This document shows positions 45,311 to 56,374 of a stretch of 64,000 bases of DNA, in pieces. Each line of letters begins with the position of its first letter. Within the stretch, counting starts at the first letter, position 1. Under the pieces are notes generated by a model. The model ran no database searches. It saw only the letters and a list, made by a program, of their open reading frames with translations, and had not been told where the DNA came from. Source of the DNA: Liolophura sinensis (taxonomy: Eukaryota > Mollusca > Polyplacophora > Chitonida > Chitonidae); NCBI RefSeq assembly GCF_032854445.1, contig NC_088306.1, positions 23,719,764-23,783,763 on the forward strand. Reading direction: 5' to 3'. The position numbers were made by a program, and so were the translations under genes.

Positions 45311-46573
45311 CGTGTGACAGGTTAAATTTGGAATTACATTTACATGGTATGGCGCAGACAAGAAAACTTTGTCTGCGTCACTGACCCACATCTATAAGGT
45401 TCTAAAAGATGCGGAATTGGTCCAGGCATCGGCAGCTGTTAAAAAATTGCATATTTCCCTGGTTTCCATGGAGTAAGAGTAGTTGTGACGTTAGATTCTA
45501 CGTTTTAACCGTAAGTGTCAGTCTCTAGGCTTTCATGAAAACCTGTTAAAAAATGATCTAAAATCAGGAAGCAGCATGAGAGATTTTCAAGATGTTAGGT
45601 TTAAAACGACAATTCATGAAATTTATGTAATACAGAACATTGACTTGGTTTTACGGAACAGTTTGGAGAACCCGAAGCAATGAGTTCTTGGTGTCAAAAC
45701 TGAGCTTATGGAGTTTAACATTATGAATTAGAAAAAGTATTCTAACTGTATTTTCCTATTAACAATGTGGACTTTGAACATGTCAATGTGTAGAGCTTGT
45801 GTTGTTACATGTCACTGACTAAAGGCGATTTCGGTAGTGAATATGATTGATTTTGCAGACAGCTTAATATAAGCGATTCTCTAAACGAAATATACTACAG
45901 TATAGATCACCAATTTAAACAAAAAACTGTGAGCTACTTGGGAAGTGCTGGATGGCAAACATCTATGTTAACATTGTGCTTTAACAAAGTTTATGTCCCT
46001 GGGTGGGGTCTTATGAATGATAAAAGTCAACCTATGATTACCTTTGAGAATGACAAAGACGAGACGATCCAAGAAGTTGGAATAGACTGGGAGTGGAAAA
46101 AACTGCATAAAGTCTGAGGATTGTGGTCCACATAAGTCCCGGAATGAAAGCTCCGTATGCCTGTTGTGAGTCAAAACAAAAAATACCAGAGGTAAGTCAG
46201 GGTGACATTACCGGATGCCTTCAAGCAGATGTTCTCTAGCGATGCTTCTATTGTTGTAGTAATCAGTCAAACACTGACAAACTAGGTTGGTGCTTTTAGT
46301 AACGCCCTTGGAATTGTAAGAAAATAACTGCTCGAAGGGTGAAGAAATGAATGCATACAGTAAAAATGGAGTCGGAGAACTCCAATGAACTTGTCTGAGA
46401 CATTTGAAGTGTGTCTCAATGTGGTCATCAGCTTAAGGGTGTCTGGCGTGAAAGGATCTCTCGTGGAACGTTTAAGCTGTAACTTGTGACAGACGAAGGT
46501 GTCGTAAACAATTGTCTGACATTTTGTTGAGAGAGGTAAAATATCACAAAATCCCTCATAATGATTATTCGCA

Positions 46574-46589
46574 CCCCCCCCCCCCCCCC
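46574..46589. repeat. poly(C) run, 16 nt
   Basis: Unit 3 has only CATCCCC at the same place (about 57121), so the run expanded in unit 1. Confidence 0.95.
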
Positions 46590-47234
46590 TCCCGTTTTCT
46601 TAATCAATAAAGATGACAGCCATGGTATCAGTCAAAATGTCTCTATGCTGAAGTCCTTTATACTGAGTATGCGATTAAGCATCATTGTGATAAACAAACG
46701 TCAGACATGTCGATGAACCGCTGATGTTTATGGCTGTGGGATCCGAGGCCGAATCCATAAAACCGGGCCCTTGCTTTCATCAGAATTGAAAAGTCCAATG
46801 CGCACGTAATTTAAGGCCCAAGAGGTTCAAATTGCTATGTATTTATCAGATCATAAGAGTTGTTATTTGTTGTTATTTTGTCAACACATGTATTCAAAAA
46901 CCAAAGCGTTTAAATCACGTTTAACATTCTGAGTTAAAGTAAACCTGGCTTTGTGGAACCCCTTCCATCTAACTCACAATGAGCCGTCATTATTGCCGTG
47001 GAGACTTGTCGCTTACATAATGGCTGTCCGGAAGCAATTTTCTGACATTTCCTGTTCCACACTTCAGAGTGAAGTAAAGTGGTCCAGTTGCCGGAACCTC
47101 TCACAGAGACCGTCAGATGATTATCATTGTTATAGGCGGAGGTTTTGCAGACCAAAGTGGATATATTTACTCTTTATATGTAACGATAATAGACTTTTTG
47201 CGCCATTGGCGATATTACATGATGTTATTAAACC

Positions 47235-47510
47235 ATTTCGGGTGGCCGAGTGGTTAGCATGCTATCACATTGGAATGACTCGGGAACTCCTCAGTAATGC
47301 GGTCACTGTGTAGTCGTCTCATCCTGGCTTTCTCTTCTGTCATGTCAGTACATGTACGTGTGAAGGTCTGACAGCAACCTGCGGAAGGTCGTGGACTTCC
47401 ATATGGCACTGTACAGTTTCCTATTATGCCGACCCCCGTCGTATAAATAGAACATTCTTGTAAACAAAGTAAAACACTAATGGAAAATAAATAAATAAAA
47501 TAAAATAAAT
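47235..47510 (+). mobile_element. tRNA-derived SINE, variant subfamily
   Basis: TTTCGGGTGGCCGAGTGGTT AGC head, CAATCTGACAGCAACCTGCG-like body (TCTGACAGCAACCTGCGGAA), tail AAAACACTAATGGAAAATAA. Orthologous copies sit in unit 2 (52075) and unit 3 (57782), so it predates the triplication. Confidence 0.85.
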
Positions 47511-48365
47511 TCTCATTCGGATATTAAACGAATATACAGAAAACTGTAATGCTTAGTATAAGTATACATGACTATGTGCTTTTTATGTTCCTCACATGGT
47601 AACTTCTGCTCGCACGTACTTGTCAGCTCTGGAAACGACGACTGGCCTATTTCTGGCATAAAACCAGCACCAAGGCAGACCGAGTGGCTGGAATGTCAAG
47701 TATGTGTCTTTGCCATTTAATTTCTGTTAGACAGCACTCAGCCTATGGGGGCATTCGTGCAGGTCCGATAAAACTACCCATGGTCCTTGTGTGAGACAGA
47801 CAACGCGGAAATCCCGGAGCCAATATGGACGATTCGATCTGATTCTATAACAAGTGTACAGGTTAATTTCATGACTACGAAGCCAATATTGATATATAAA
47901 TATACACAAACAAGGTAATGACCATAATCCATAAGTATAGAGTAGAGCGCGGACTAAAGAGAAAACTGCCCGTAACTCGATTGACGGTGATTCCGCCTGG
48001 AGTTGACAGACAACCAAGTGCGAAATACAACCGCATCAGCATCTGACGGAATTAGGTGCAACGGTCTATCGTCTATATCACTGGCAAATGCGTATCAAGC
48101 TGTGAATGCCCTGTTTCTGAATAAAATGTTTTTGTTTTGACTTTTGTAAGTAATCGATGGTCGTAATCAAATCTGGCCTCAGTTACATGGGGAAAGGTAT
48201 TTGGGTACATATATACATGTATCTATAATCCTCAAACTATGATTTAAGGCAATTTTATATGCATTAACATGTTTAGTGTGAAACTGATGATTTATTTGTC
48301 TACCTGAACAGCTAATGGCAAGAGTGGTAAGAATCTCAATTTGTCTTTTTTTCTTGCTCTTACAG

Positions 48366-48440
48366 CCGATAGTGTGTTACATTCAGCGTCATCTATCGTG
48401 GCCATTCCTATCGCCCTTATCATCAGGTGTATGGTGGTCG
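48366..48440 (+). CDS. candidate transmembrane exon, unit 1
   Basis: A pyrimidine tract ending CTCTTACAG (48357-48365) precedes a 75-bp segment. With two leading bases, it reads DSVLHSASSIVAIPIALIIR then CMVV, and ends at a GT (48441). The paralogue at 53614-53697 reads through a similar hydrophobic run (TVTILAVLIVWCMVV) with the same phase and an in-frame 3-bp length difference. This mildly supports coding. It would be a membrane anchor of an unknown protein, but no flanking exons could be assigned. Confidence 0.22.
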
Positions 48441-49209
48441 GTATTACAGGGGGTCTGATCCCTACATCCTGTGTAGTGTACAGCCCGACAATGACGCAAT
48501 GGAAATCTGTTCCTTTAGCAAAGATATATGTATTCTTTTCTGAAAGAATAATCTTACATCATTATAACCATGACTATCGCTCTCGATCTTTTGTGGTGAT
48601 ATAGAACAGATGCCCTATCTCTATTGAGTTTTACAGCTCACACTGGCTTGTGTAAAATGTAGACAACAGTATCGCCTTCAGATTTAAATACAGATCCCAT
48701 TTTGTTCATCCAAGAACACACATTTTTCCCTCCAGAAACTTAAAGCTTTCTGAACATCCATACATGTACCCGTGAATAACGATTGTGTATGATATCGAAA
48801 ATTGTGGCCACACTAAACATAATCTACTTTAAATCAATCACGTTTGCATAAAAACATCTTTCAAATAATATTTGATCATGTGCGTGGATGTGTGACGGGT
48901 TTATTTTGAAACTAGCTGTACATGGTATATCACAGAGCAAAAACTTGTAAAAGCTGTGACGTCAGAATCTACGTTTTAGTTTTTAGTGTCAGCCCTCGAC
49001 GATTTCATGAACACCTGAAAAGACAATTATCAGGACGAAACATTTTCAGGTGTCAGACTTAAAAGGGCAATTCATGGAATTTTTATAATACAGAACTTTC
49101 TGTCGTTTTGGTTTACGAAACCATTGGAAGAACCCAGCAAACCAGTCTGGATCTTTAAAAATAATTGTAATTTGGAATTGTTTTGGGCAAAAATGACATA
49201 ATTTCTGAC

Positions 49210-49510
49210 GATTGTGTTCCACAGAAGTCATCAAATGGAAGATCTGTACTTCTCTTTAGAGATCACTCAGGGTCACACTGATGGATGCTTCCAATACCTT
49301 ATCTCAGAATATGTCTGTTACTTAAGTTGTGATCATCAGTCGAAGCCAGGCGACTTTAGACGAGTCTTTTTCCAATACCTTCTAACAATTCTTAATTACG
49401 GCGTCAATTATTCTGGATTCATCCTGTGTGCTCACTCCTGTCTAGTTTCTTGCTTGACCTCTCGTAACGAGGAAGACATCTGTCATCAACATACCACGCC
49501 CTAACTATTC
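49210..49510 (+). repeat. dispersed block R, copy at 49.2 kb
   Basis: AGTTGTGATCATCAGTCGAA and TTCTTAATTACGGCGTCAAT TATTC (split); partners at 23270, 32195 and 46130. Confidence 0.7.
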
Positions 49511-49560
49511 CAAAATGAACTATGGAATGCGTCATCGAATAACAAATTTTGTTAAAAATA

Positions 49561-51109
49561 ATAAACTACCAGGCAAAATAAAGGTTTCATCGTATTTTTT
49601 GTCATAAAAAAAGTAAATGCGCGGTTCCGGGTTTGATTCTAAGCAGGACTTAGTGTATGACTGCATCGTTTCCTCTACCAGAACGCATCGTCACGAACGC
49701 AGCAACTGGAATTGTGAAATTGCGACCACATGCAAAACGTCCTTTTGAGTCATGGCTCGTGATGCACGTGCGGTAATGTTGCATAAATACTCTTGCTCCA
49801 AAGAGCAGACATTCATTGACCGAAGAAACACCAACAGTATGCCAAGACTTACGCAAGCGCAACGAGGCCAGACCATCGGTATGTCCACCATGGGAGCCTC
49901 GCAACGTCACATTGCAAGAACGTTCAACTGCAGCCAAACCACCATCAGGAGGTTGTTGATACGCTATCAGCAGACAGGCCAGACCCAAGACAGACCAAGA
50001 TCGGGAAGACCGAGGGTAACAACTGCGGCTGAAGATCGCTACATCCGGCAGATCCACCTCCGAAACCGATTCGTCACGGCGACGTCAACAGCGGCGACGG
50101 CACTAAGGTCATGTCAACAGCCCCAGAACAACACTGCATCGTCTTCGTTCAGCTTGTTTACGACCTTAACGCCCCTTCCGTGGGATGGCCTTGACCCTTT
50201 TACACCGTCAACGCAGATTGCGATGGGCACGTATTGTACGTCAGTGGCAACAACGTGACTGGGCAAGAGTGCTGTTTACAGACGAGAGCAGGTTCTGTCT
50301 ATTCAGGAACGATGACAGAGTTCGAGTTTTCCGACGAAGAGGCGAGCGTCTCGCGCCAAACTGCATAAGAGAGGTTTATCCGTTTGGAGGCGGAGGCGCC
50401 ATGGTTTGGGCAGGGATTTGTGACCAAATGAAGACGCAGCTGGTTATTGTGCGAGGTAATCTGACTGGCCAGCGATACGTTGATGAGGTACTGAGACCTG
50501 TCGTCGTTCCTTTCCTCCAACGACAGCCAAGAGGATTGATCTTGCAACACGACAACGCAAGACCTCACACTGCCAGCATTGTTAAAGACTACCTCGAGAC
50601 CGCAAACGTCATCGTGTTGCCCTGGCCAGACATGAACCCCATTGAGCATCTCTGGGATCACCTTGACCGCCGTTTGAGACAGCTGGTGCCTCCTCCAAAT
50701 AACCAACAGGAACTTGAGCAAGCTGTGTTAAACCTATGGAACGGTATCCCTGTTGACGTCATCCGGCGACTGACGACGTCAATGCGGAGGTGTGTGCTTG
50801 CTTGTATTGATGCCCAGGGTGGCCACACTCGCTACTGATGACTGTAGTCCTTCATTTCTGTGGATACTGTGACTTTACTTGCACTTGCCAGTTAACTTTA
50901 CATTTGTGTAATTTTTTCTTCTGACCCCTTGTCTCTTTCATTGTGTTTTGTGGCCAATTGAATGCCAATATTTTAAAGCCTTTGTGAGAGAATATTTCAC
51001 AATGGTTCCTTTTTATAAACCAATCTTCTTAATTCTTATATCTGCCTTTGTTTTTTGTTTTATGGGCTCAAGAAGTGGGTGAAACCTTTCTTTTGCCTGG
51101 TAGTTTATA
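49561..51109 (+). mobile_element. Tc1/mariner transposon, 1.55 kb, inactive
   Basis: Terminal inverted repeats of about 29 bp (ATAAACTACCAGGC... at the left, ...GCCTGGTAGTTTATA at the right, one internal mismatch) are flanked by TA at 49559-49560 and 51110-51111. The related sequence at about 56380-56400 reads TTGTTAAAAATAGTGT without an element, the empty TA target. The internal gene is a DDE transposase of the Tc1 group, broken by a frameshift, a stop and a small deletion. It inserted into family 3 after duplication. Confidence 0.95.
49839..50838 (+). pseudogene. Tc1-like transposase, decayed
   Basis: The start MPRLTQAQRG at 49839 opens the N-terminal helix-turn-helix pair (RHIARTFNCSQTTIRRLL) and the GRPR hinge, in one frame to about 50105. 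An extra A in GCACTAAGG (50105-50106) shifts the frame. The +1 frame then continues but meets a TAA at 50167-50169, then runs open to the stop ending at 50838. Catalytic residues are the Asp in LFTDESRF (50281-50283), the Asp in QHDNARPH (50551-50553) and the Glu in NPIEHLW (50644-50646). Only 30 residues separate the last two, against 34 in the family. The usual four residues between WP and DMNPIE are absent, so an in-frame 12-bp deletion at 50628/50629 is likely. Function: cut-and-paste transposition at TA sites. This copy cannot encode it. Confidence 0.93.
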
Positions 51110-52074
51110 TAGTGTCAGACTAAACGATGTTCATTTAGAAAGCAAGGCACCTTTAAAATTAAAAGACGTTCATTTAAGCTCAAATTTTTGAAATATTTAC
51201 AGATGTACATACACAGTGCTACAGAGTTTCACTTTGAGCAGAATATTCAAAACTTTGAACCTTGACATTTAACTCTGATGGCTAGATCTTAAAGCTTGCA
51301 GTGAAATGACTGTTATCCTCTTTGGATTGTAAGTCCTTGACTCGGTAAGGTACGTATGTAATGGGTTTCTAACCCTTGGTGGTCTGGCTCTTTTCTAATT
51401 GTTATGTTGTTGAGCAGCCTGGCAGAGATTTCTTGGCACGTTAACAAGGGGTAGATTGATGAAAAGGGTGCACTTTAGACGGTTAAAAAATTCATATTAG
51501 AAAGAGCCATCATAAACAATATGATTTTTTTTTCACTCATGTATATCATTTCGTTTTATTTCAGATAATACGTAATCCAGATGAATATGAGGAAACAAGA
51601 TAATGACTATACACTTGCCTTGATCTACCTTCAGATGTATCACACAGGTTTACTATCCACAGACTGACAAGCCAGCTTAGTGTTTCTGGTAAGGCTTTTT
51701 TAACAAAATAATTCCTCAAAGGGTAAACAAGATGGTGTGTAGAATAGTAGAAATTGAGCCGCGCAACCCCAATGAATTTGACAGACACGTATGAAATGTG
51801 TCTCGATGCGGAACGATTCCGCTGTACCTTGTGCCTCGTAAACTGTTGTTGGACGTTTTTCTGAGAGATGTAAAGTACCTTAAAATCCGTCAGAATGCTT
51901 ACCTTGAAACCCCGGTTTTCTGAAGTAATAAAGATGACTGCCACGGTACACGTGAAAAAGTCTCTATGCTGCTTTATACTCAGTATGGAATTAAGTAACA
52001 TTCGAATGCATAAACCTCAGACAAGACGGCCAATAAATTCGTCTCATAATATCTGTCTTCTTTCAAGTCAGTTG

Positions 52075-52225
52075 TACGTGTGAGAGTTTGACAGCAACCT
52101 GCGGTGATCGTGGATTTCCCTAGGAGGCCGCCAGGATTACCGCCACCATAATGCTGGCCTCGGTCGTATAGATGAAACACTGTGGTAATCGAAGTAAAAC
52201 ACGAAAGAAAAAAAGTAAATTAATT
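52075..52225 (+). mobile_element. tRNA-derived SINE, 5'-truncated
   Basis: GTTTGACAGCAACCTGCGGT, CCGCCACCATAATGCTGGCC TCGGTCGTATAGATGAAACA (split). Ortholog of the SINEs at 47235 and 57782. Confidence 0.8.
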
Positions 52226-53613
52226 ACAAGAAATCCCCCATGGGATATTTAGGAAATATTCAGGTCGCTGTATTGTTTAGTATAAGTATACATGACCATG
52301 TAAGACTTCTATAACAAGTGTGCAAGTTAATTCCTCGAAAACGAAGCAACGCTCTAATATCCACAACCATGGTAATAACTGTAATACTTAATCCACGGTT
52401 TATTTCCGTTAGAGAGTCGCCTATATTCAGCTGCAACCCAAGTTCTACACATTGACATGTTGAACGTCTATAGTATCACAAAAAAATGCGGTTAAATACT
52501 TTTTCTGTTTCATAATGTTGAACTCCTTAAGCGTAGTATCGACACCAAGAACTATTTGCCTCGGGTAACGTCAGAATTATTCAAAAGCAAGTTGCATGCT
52601 GGACAAAGGACGTGGAGAGTAATTTGTTTTACACTGTTTACACCAACAAGCGGTTAGAGCAAACTTCACGCAGTAACACAGCCTACACTCTCGTCTCTTC
52701 GAATAGACTACATGGCTATATCTTCGTAACATTCATCTGTAAAGAGTCTCATTTCACACTACAACAGATAAAATAATATTCATTTTTTAAGTCTACATCA
52801 TACTGAAACGTGTACACAATTTCAAATATCGCAGTGTCAGTAGCAGAATTTACAGTTAAGTCGACATCCGTTTAAGAAACTGGTTACACCCTTCGTCAAA
52901 ACTCGTTGAACCCCGCTCAGTATCCAGCATGCCACTGATTTTTGAATAATTTTTATGTCTGAGGCAATGGGTTCTTGGCGATGAAACCGAGCTCATGCAC
53001 TTTTAATGTTACCGTTTGAAAAAGTCTTCTAACTGCATTTTCCTTGCCAGAATATGGGCTTTTAACATGTCCTTGTGTAGAGGTTTTGTTGACTAAAGGT
53101 AGCAAGTATGACCGAGTTTACCGTTAGCTGAATATAGGCGATTGGCTAAAAGAAACAGACTATAGTATGTTACAGAGCGAGGATTAAACAGAAAGTTGCC
53201 TATAACTTGATATCGATTGACGGCGATGCGGTTTCACCGATGCATTCCTGGAGTTGATAGACCACCAAGTGCGAAGAGAAGATTGCATAACCAGCTGACA
53301 AATCCGGAAGCAACTGTCTATCGCTTGTATCTCTAGTAGTTATGCATCAACCTGTGAATATTAGATGAGTTGCTCTGGAAAAACTATGATAACACAGCTT
53401 TGTCTTTAGTTTGACGCTTGTTGGGTAACGATGTTTATAATCAGTTTTGCCCCCAATTATATGCAATGGGTTTTGGTACAAATATATCACTATTCCTCAG
53501 ATCACAGTTTCAGATAATTCTGTATGCATGGACATGGTTTGTGCTGAAGTGATGGATTGTTTGTCTGCCTTAACATCTAATGGTAAGGGTTACCTCAATG
53601 TACCTTTTTCTAG

Positions 53614-53697
53614 CTCTTCCTGACGGGATTGTGTTACATCCAGCGTCATATACTGTAACCATTCTTGCTGTGCTCATCGTCTGGTGTATGGTGGTCG
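53614..53697 (+). CDS. candidate transmembrane exon, unit 2, donor damaged
   Basis: Follows TTTTTCTAG. Reads LPDGIVLHPASYTVTILAVL IVWCMVV (split) in the same phase as 48366-48440. The expected splice donor after GGTGGTCG is ATAAGG here, whereas unit 3 has GTAAGG at 58441, so this copy may be unable to splice. Without the donor the frame runs on to encode a further hydrophobic stretch. Uncertain whether it was ever coding. Confidence 0.2.
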
Positions 53698-55299
53698 ATA
53701 AGGGTCATCTTTACATTGCGTTTGGTATGCACATTGGTTTATTTTGCTTTGCTATATGTTTTCTTCTGTTAACAACTGATATTACACAGCCATCATTCTA
53801 TGCTTAAATGTCTGACATTCCAACATCTACAAAAAGCAAAACATCGAAGTTTACGATGAAAAGAACTGATAATGTCATTTGGGTTTGTCGAAAAATAAAA
53901 ACATACATTCCTGGATCTCGAATTCATGTACAAACTGCCAGAAATCAATAAAACAACTACATATATTAAGAAAATGATCATGTAAAGAAATGGGTCAGTA
54001 AACGTAGCAATGAGACATCCGACGAAAGACAATATACTCGTGAATCATTCAGTAGATGTATGAATTAAGTAAACATACAACAGCATTCAAACCCTGATCA
54101 TGCCACTAGGCCATGCATCCATGTAACGTATATTTTTCTTTTAGATGAAGCCTCTGTGGAAATCAGACTAGGGGTGATCGGCGCAGTCAACTGTATTATA
54201 GGAATATGACACACCGCTGACAAAATGCAACTTAAGGCAGTAAGATTTAGTTTAGGTTATCGTTGTGATTGTTATTTGACGTCTGCATAGCAGTGCTATG
54301 TGCTGTTTTATGCCTTTTTATTTCCAAGTCCCTGGATAATTGAGCGAGTAGCTATTTTCCACTGCAAAAACAAGTTCCTGTATTTGTATATTTCGACAAA
54401 AAAGATATTAATTCTTCTCAGATACATTAAAACGCGTTCGGTAAAATACTGCGCAAAACATCATCATTACATCACTGTTTTTTAACAAATGCATCGAAGC
54501 CATTACGTTCGTCTTTTCTAGCTTCAACGAGGTAACGTGTTACAGCCATTCTAAAGCTATTTGTTAATTTTGCACTCCAAATTGGACATTTCAACCGCTC
54601 TGTTGATTTGATTTCTTGACGTTAGGCTCCAAACGGCGAATTCGTTCCAAACAATAGCTGATAACTCATCGTGGCGTATTTCTCTTTTTTTTTTTGGTGG
54701 GTGTCGGTTAAGATTATCTACATGAGAAAATGAAATTGTTCATTAACTCTACAAAAATAGCAGAAACGAACAAGGTCGCGCCAATCACGATAAGTCTACG
54801 TCATTAGGCGATGGGATGATAGCTTGAGATAGGAAAAAAATGGCACACATCTGCAAATCGACCAGAAAACATAGATTAAAATTCCGATAAGGATTTGCGT
54901 TTTAAAAGATTTAATTGAATATTTTGAAAAAAGTTAGCATTTGGAGGTAAAGTGATTTTATAGGTCATTTGTAGAATTGATGGATCGCCATACAGCTGTA
55001 GCACTCAGTTAGACGAACGCCATTTCCAGCATTGGTAATCGATAACTTCCGTAAATAAATAGAAATGCCCTTGAAACCTGGGAAGGAAAAATCAGTTTAA
55101 ATAAAGACTTCACAAAATTTAAAATGAATGTTGCAATTTTTTTGTCGGTATGTTTGAACTCAGCACTGGAAATGCTTCACCGTTTATTTTTATGAAATGA
55201 ACCTTATTATTGAATGGTGTTTAATTATCATTTACTTAATTGATTGTTTGTTTATGTATATACATATATTTTGTTGCTCAGATCTCTCACTGGGTAGAA

Positions 55300-55400
55300 A
55301 CTGTGCATGAAGCCCGGAGAAAACCACCCCACTTAGTCAGTTCCAAACAAAGCTCGCGGGAGCAGGATTCGATCCACTGACTTCATTGATCCTTGACTGG
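55300..55400 (-). mobile_element. tRNA-related SINE fragment, third type
   Basis: AAACCACCCCACTTAGTCAG TTCC (split) and GGGAGCAGGATTCGATCCAC; the complement gives a B-box-like GGATCGAATCC. Unit 3 has the same fragment at 59968-60060, with a roughly 45-bp deletion at its left edge. Confidence 0.45.
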
Positions 55401-55560
55401 TGATCATCAGTATATTGTCTTATACAGTAGCTTATTGAACATTTAGGCGTTAGATCTTCATTAAAAGTGGATCATTCCGGTTTAGTTTATTTTACAGCGA
55501 CTGTTTATCACGCTGTTGGTCTGTTGAAACATCTTATAGAAACTTCAGCAGTAAATATAG

Positions 55561-55829
55561 ATTTATTTATTTATTTGATTGGTGTTTTACGCCGTACTCA
55601 AGAATATTTTCACTTATACGACGGCGGCCAGCATTATGGTGGGTGTAAACCGGGCACAGCCCGGGGAAAACCCACGACCATCCGCAGGTTGCTGGCAGAC
55701 CTTCCCACATACGGCCGGAGAGGAAGCCAGCATGAGCTGGACTTGAACTCACAGCGACCGCATTGGTGAGAGGCTCCCGGGTCATTACGCTGCGCTAGCG
55801 CGCTAACCGACTGAGCCACGGAGGCCCCT
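55561..55829 (-). mobile_element. young full-length tRNA-derived SINE with 12-bp target-site duplication
   Basis: Reads ATTTATTTATTTATTTGATT GGTG (tail) to CTGAGCCACGGAGGCCCC (head) on the plus strand. CAGTAAATATAG flanks it exactly at 55549-55560 and 55830-55841. Unit 3 keeps a single uninterrupted version of the target at about 60336-60370 (TTCAGCAGTAAACATAAACA). Best reference copy in this window for the family consensus. Confidence 0.97.
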
Positions 55830-56261
55830 CAGTAAATATAGACATAGAACCGTGAAGAGTGTGACAGCCATTGGTGACATTTTTCCATTTAATAAAGGTA
55901 AAGTGCTCAAGCGATTTTTGATTGTCATGCAGGCAAAACTATTGACGTTTAAATCCATTCCTGTAAACCATCGGCAATTTTTATGCTACGCCTGTATGGT
56001 TTGCGTATTATGTTTTCAACACGTTTTAGTTACCGGCGATTTCTGCATGCAGTCAAGATTGTCGATAAAAGGTGTAACGGAGAAATCATCACTGCGGTAC
56101 TGTGTCCAGGATGTTCATACTGTAGCTTCTCAACTAGTGTAATACTTTTCTGACAGACAGAAGAATATTTAAATTCACCATTGCCTTGGTGTGACACATC
56201 TAGAAATCCTCATCAAGTGTTTACAGCTGAAATTGGCTTATTTTTTCCGTTGATATAAGTT

Positions 56262-56345
56262 TTGATTTGATTTATTGGTGCTTTACATCGCACTTAAGAA
56301 TAACTTACTTGCATAACGGCGGTTATCATTACAGTGAGAGGAACA
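56262..56345 (-). mobile_element. tRNA-derived SINE tail fragment
   Basis: TTGATTTGATTTATTGGTGC TTTACATCGCACTTAAGAAT (split), then CGGCGGTTATCATTACAGTG. Only the 3' third is left. Confidence 0.7.
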
Positions 56346-56374
56346 AATGACTGAAAATTTTTGAATGGTGCATC

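Larger units (their letters stand above)
45313..49558 (+). repeat. segmental duplication, family 3, unit 1
   Basis: Its parts recur in unit 2 (about 51110-56260) and unit 3 (56375-60660). 46287-47880 is very similar to 56828-58418 (CTTTTAGTAACGCCCTTGGA and AATGGCTGTCCGGAAGCAAT in both). 47930-48450 pairs with 53170-53697. Within the unit, 45313-46290 and 48893-49510 are also related to one another. It holds a SINE, a poly(C) run and a candidate transmembrane exon. Confidence 0.85.
51110..56260 (+). repeat. segmental duplication, family 3, unit 2
   Basis: 51480-52380 is a diverged copy of 46150-47880. 52960-53160 matches 45670-45900. 53170-53697 matches 47930-48450. 53680-56150 is very similar to 58425-60660 in unit 3. 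It carries a private young SINE (55561-55829). Confidence 0.8.

Noticed and set aside
49650-50057. Minus-strand frames over the Tc1 element (also 50299-50721)
   Set aside because: Antisense shadows of the transposase gene.
54300-54485. 61-codon frame with a counterpart at 58973-59173 (shared NKFLYLY and KTRSVKYCAKH)
   Set aside because: The two units differ by only about 8 percent, so a shared open frame is expected, and substitutions show no codon-position bias by eye.
55852-56142. 96-codon frame in unit 2
   Set aside because: The corresponding stretch of unit 3 (about 60370-60660) has a 2-bp indel that shifts the frame, so it is not conserved as protein.
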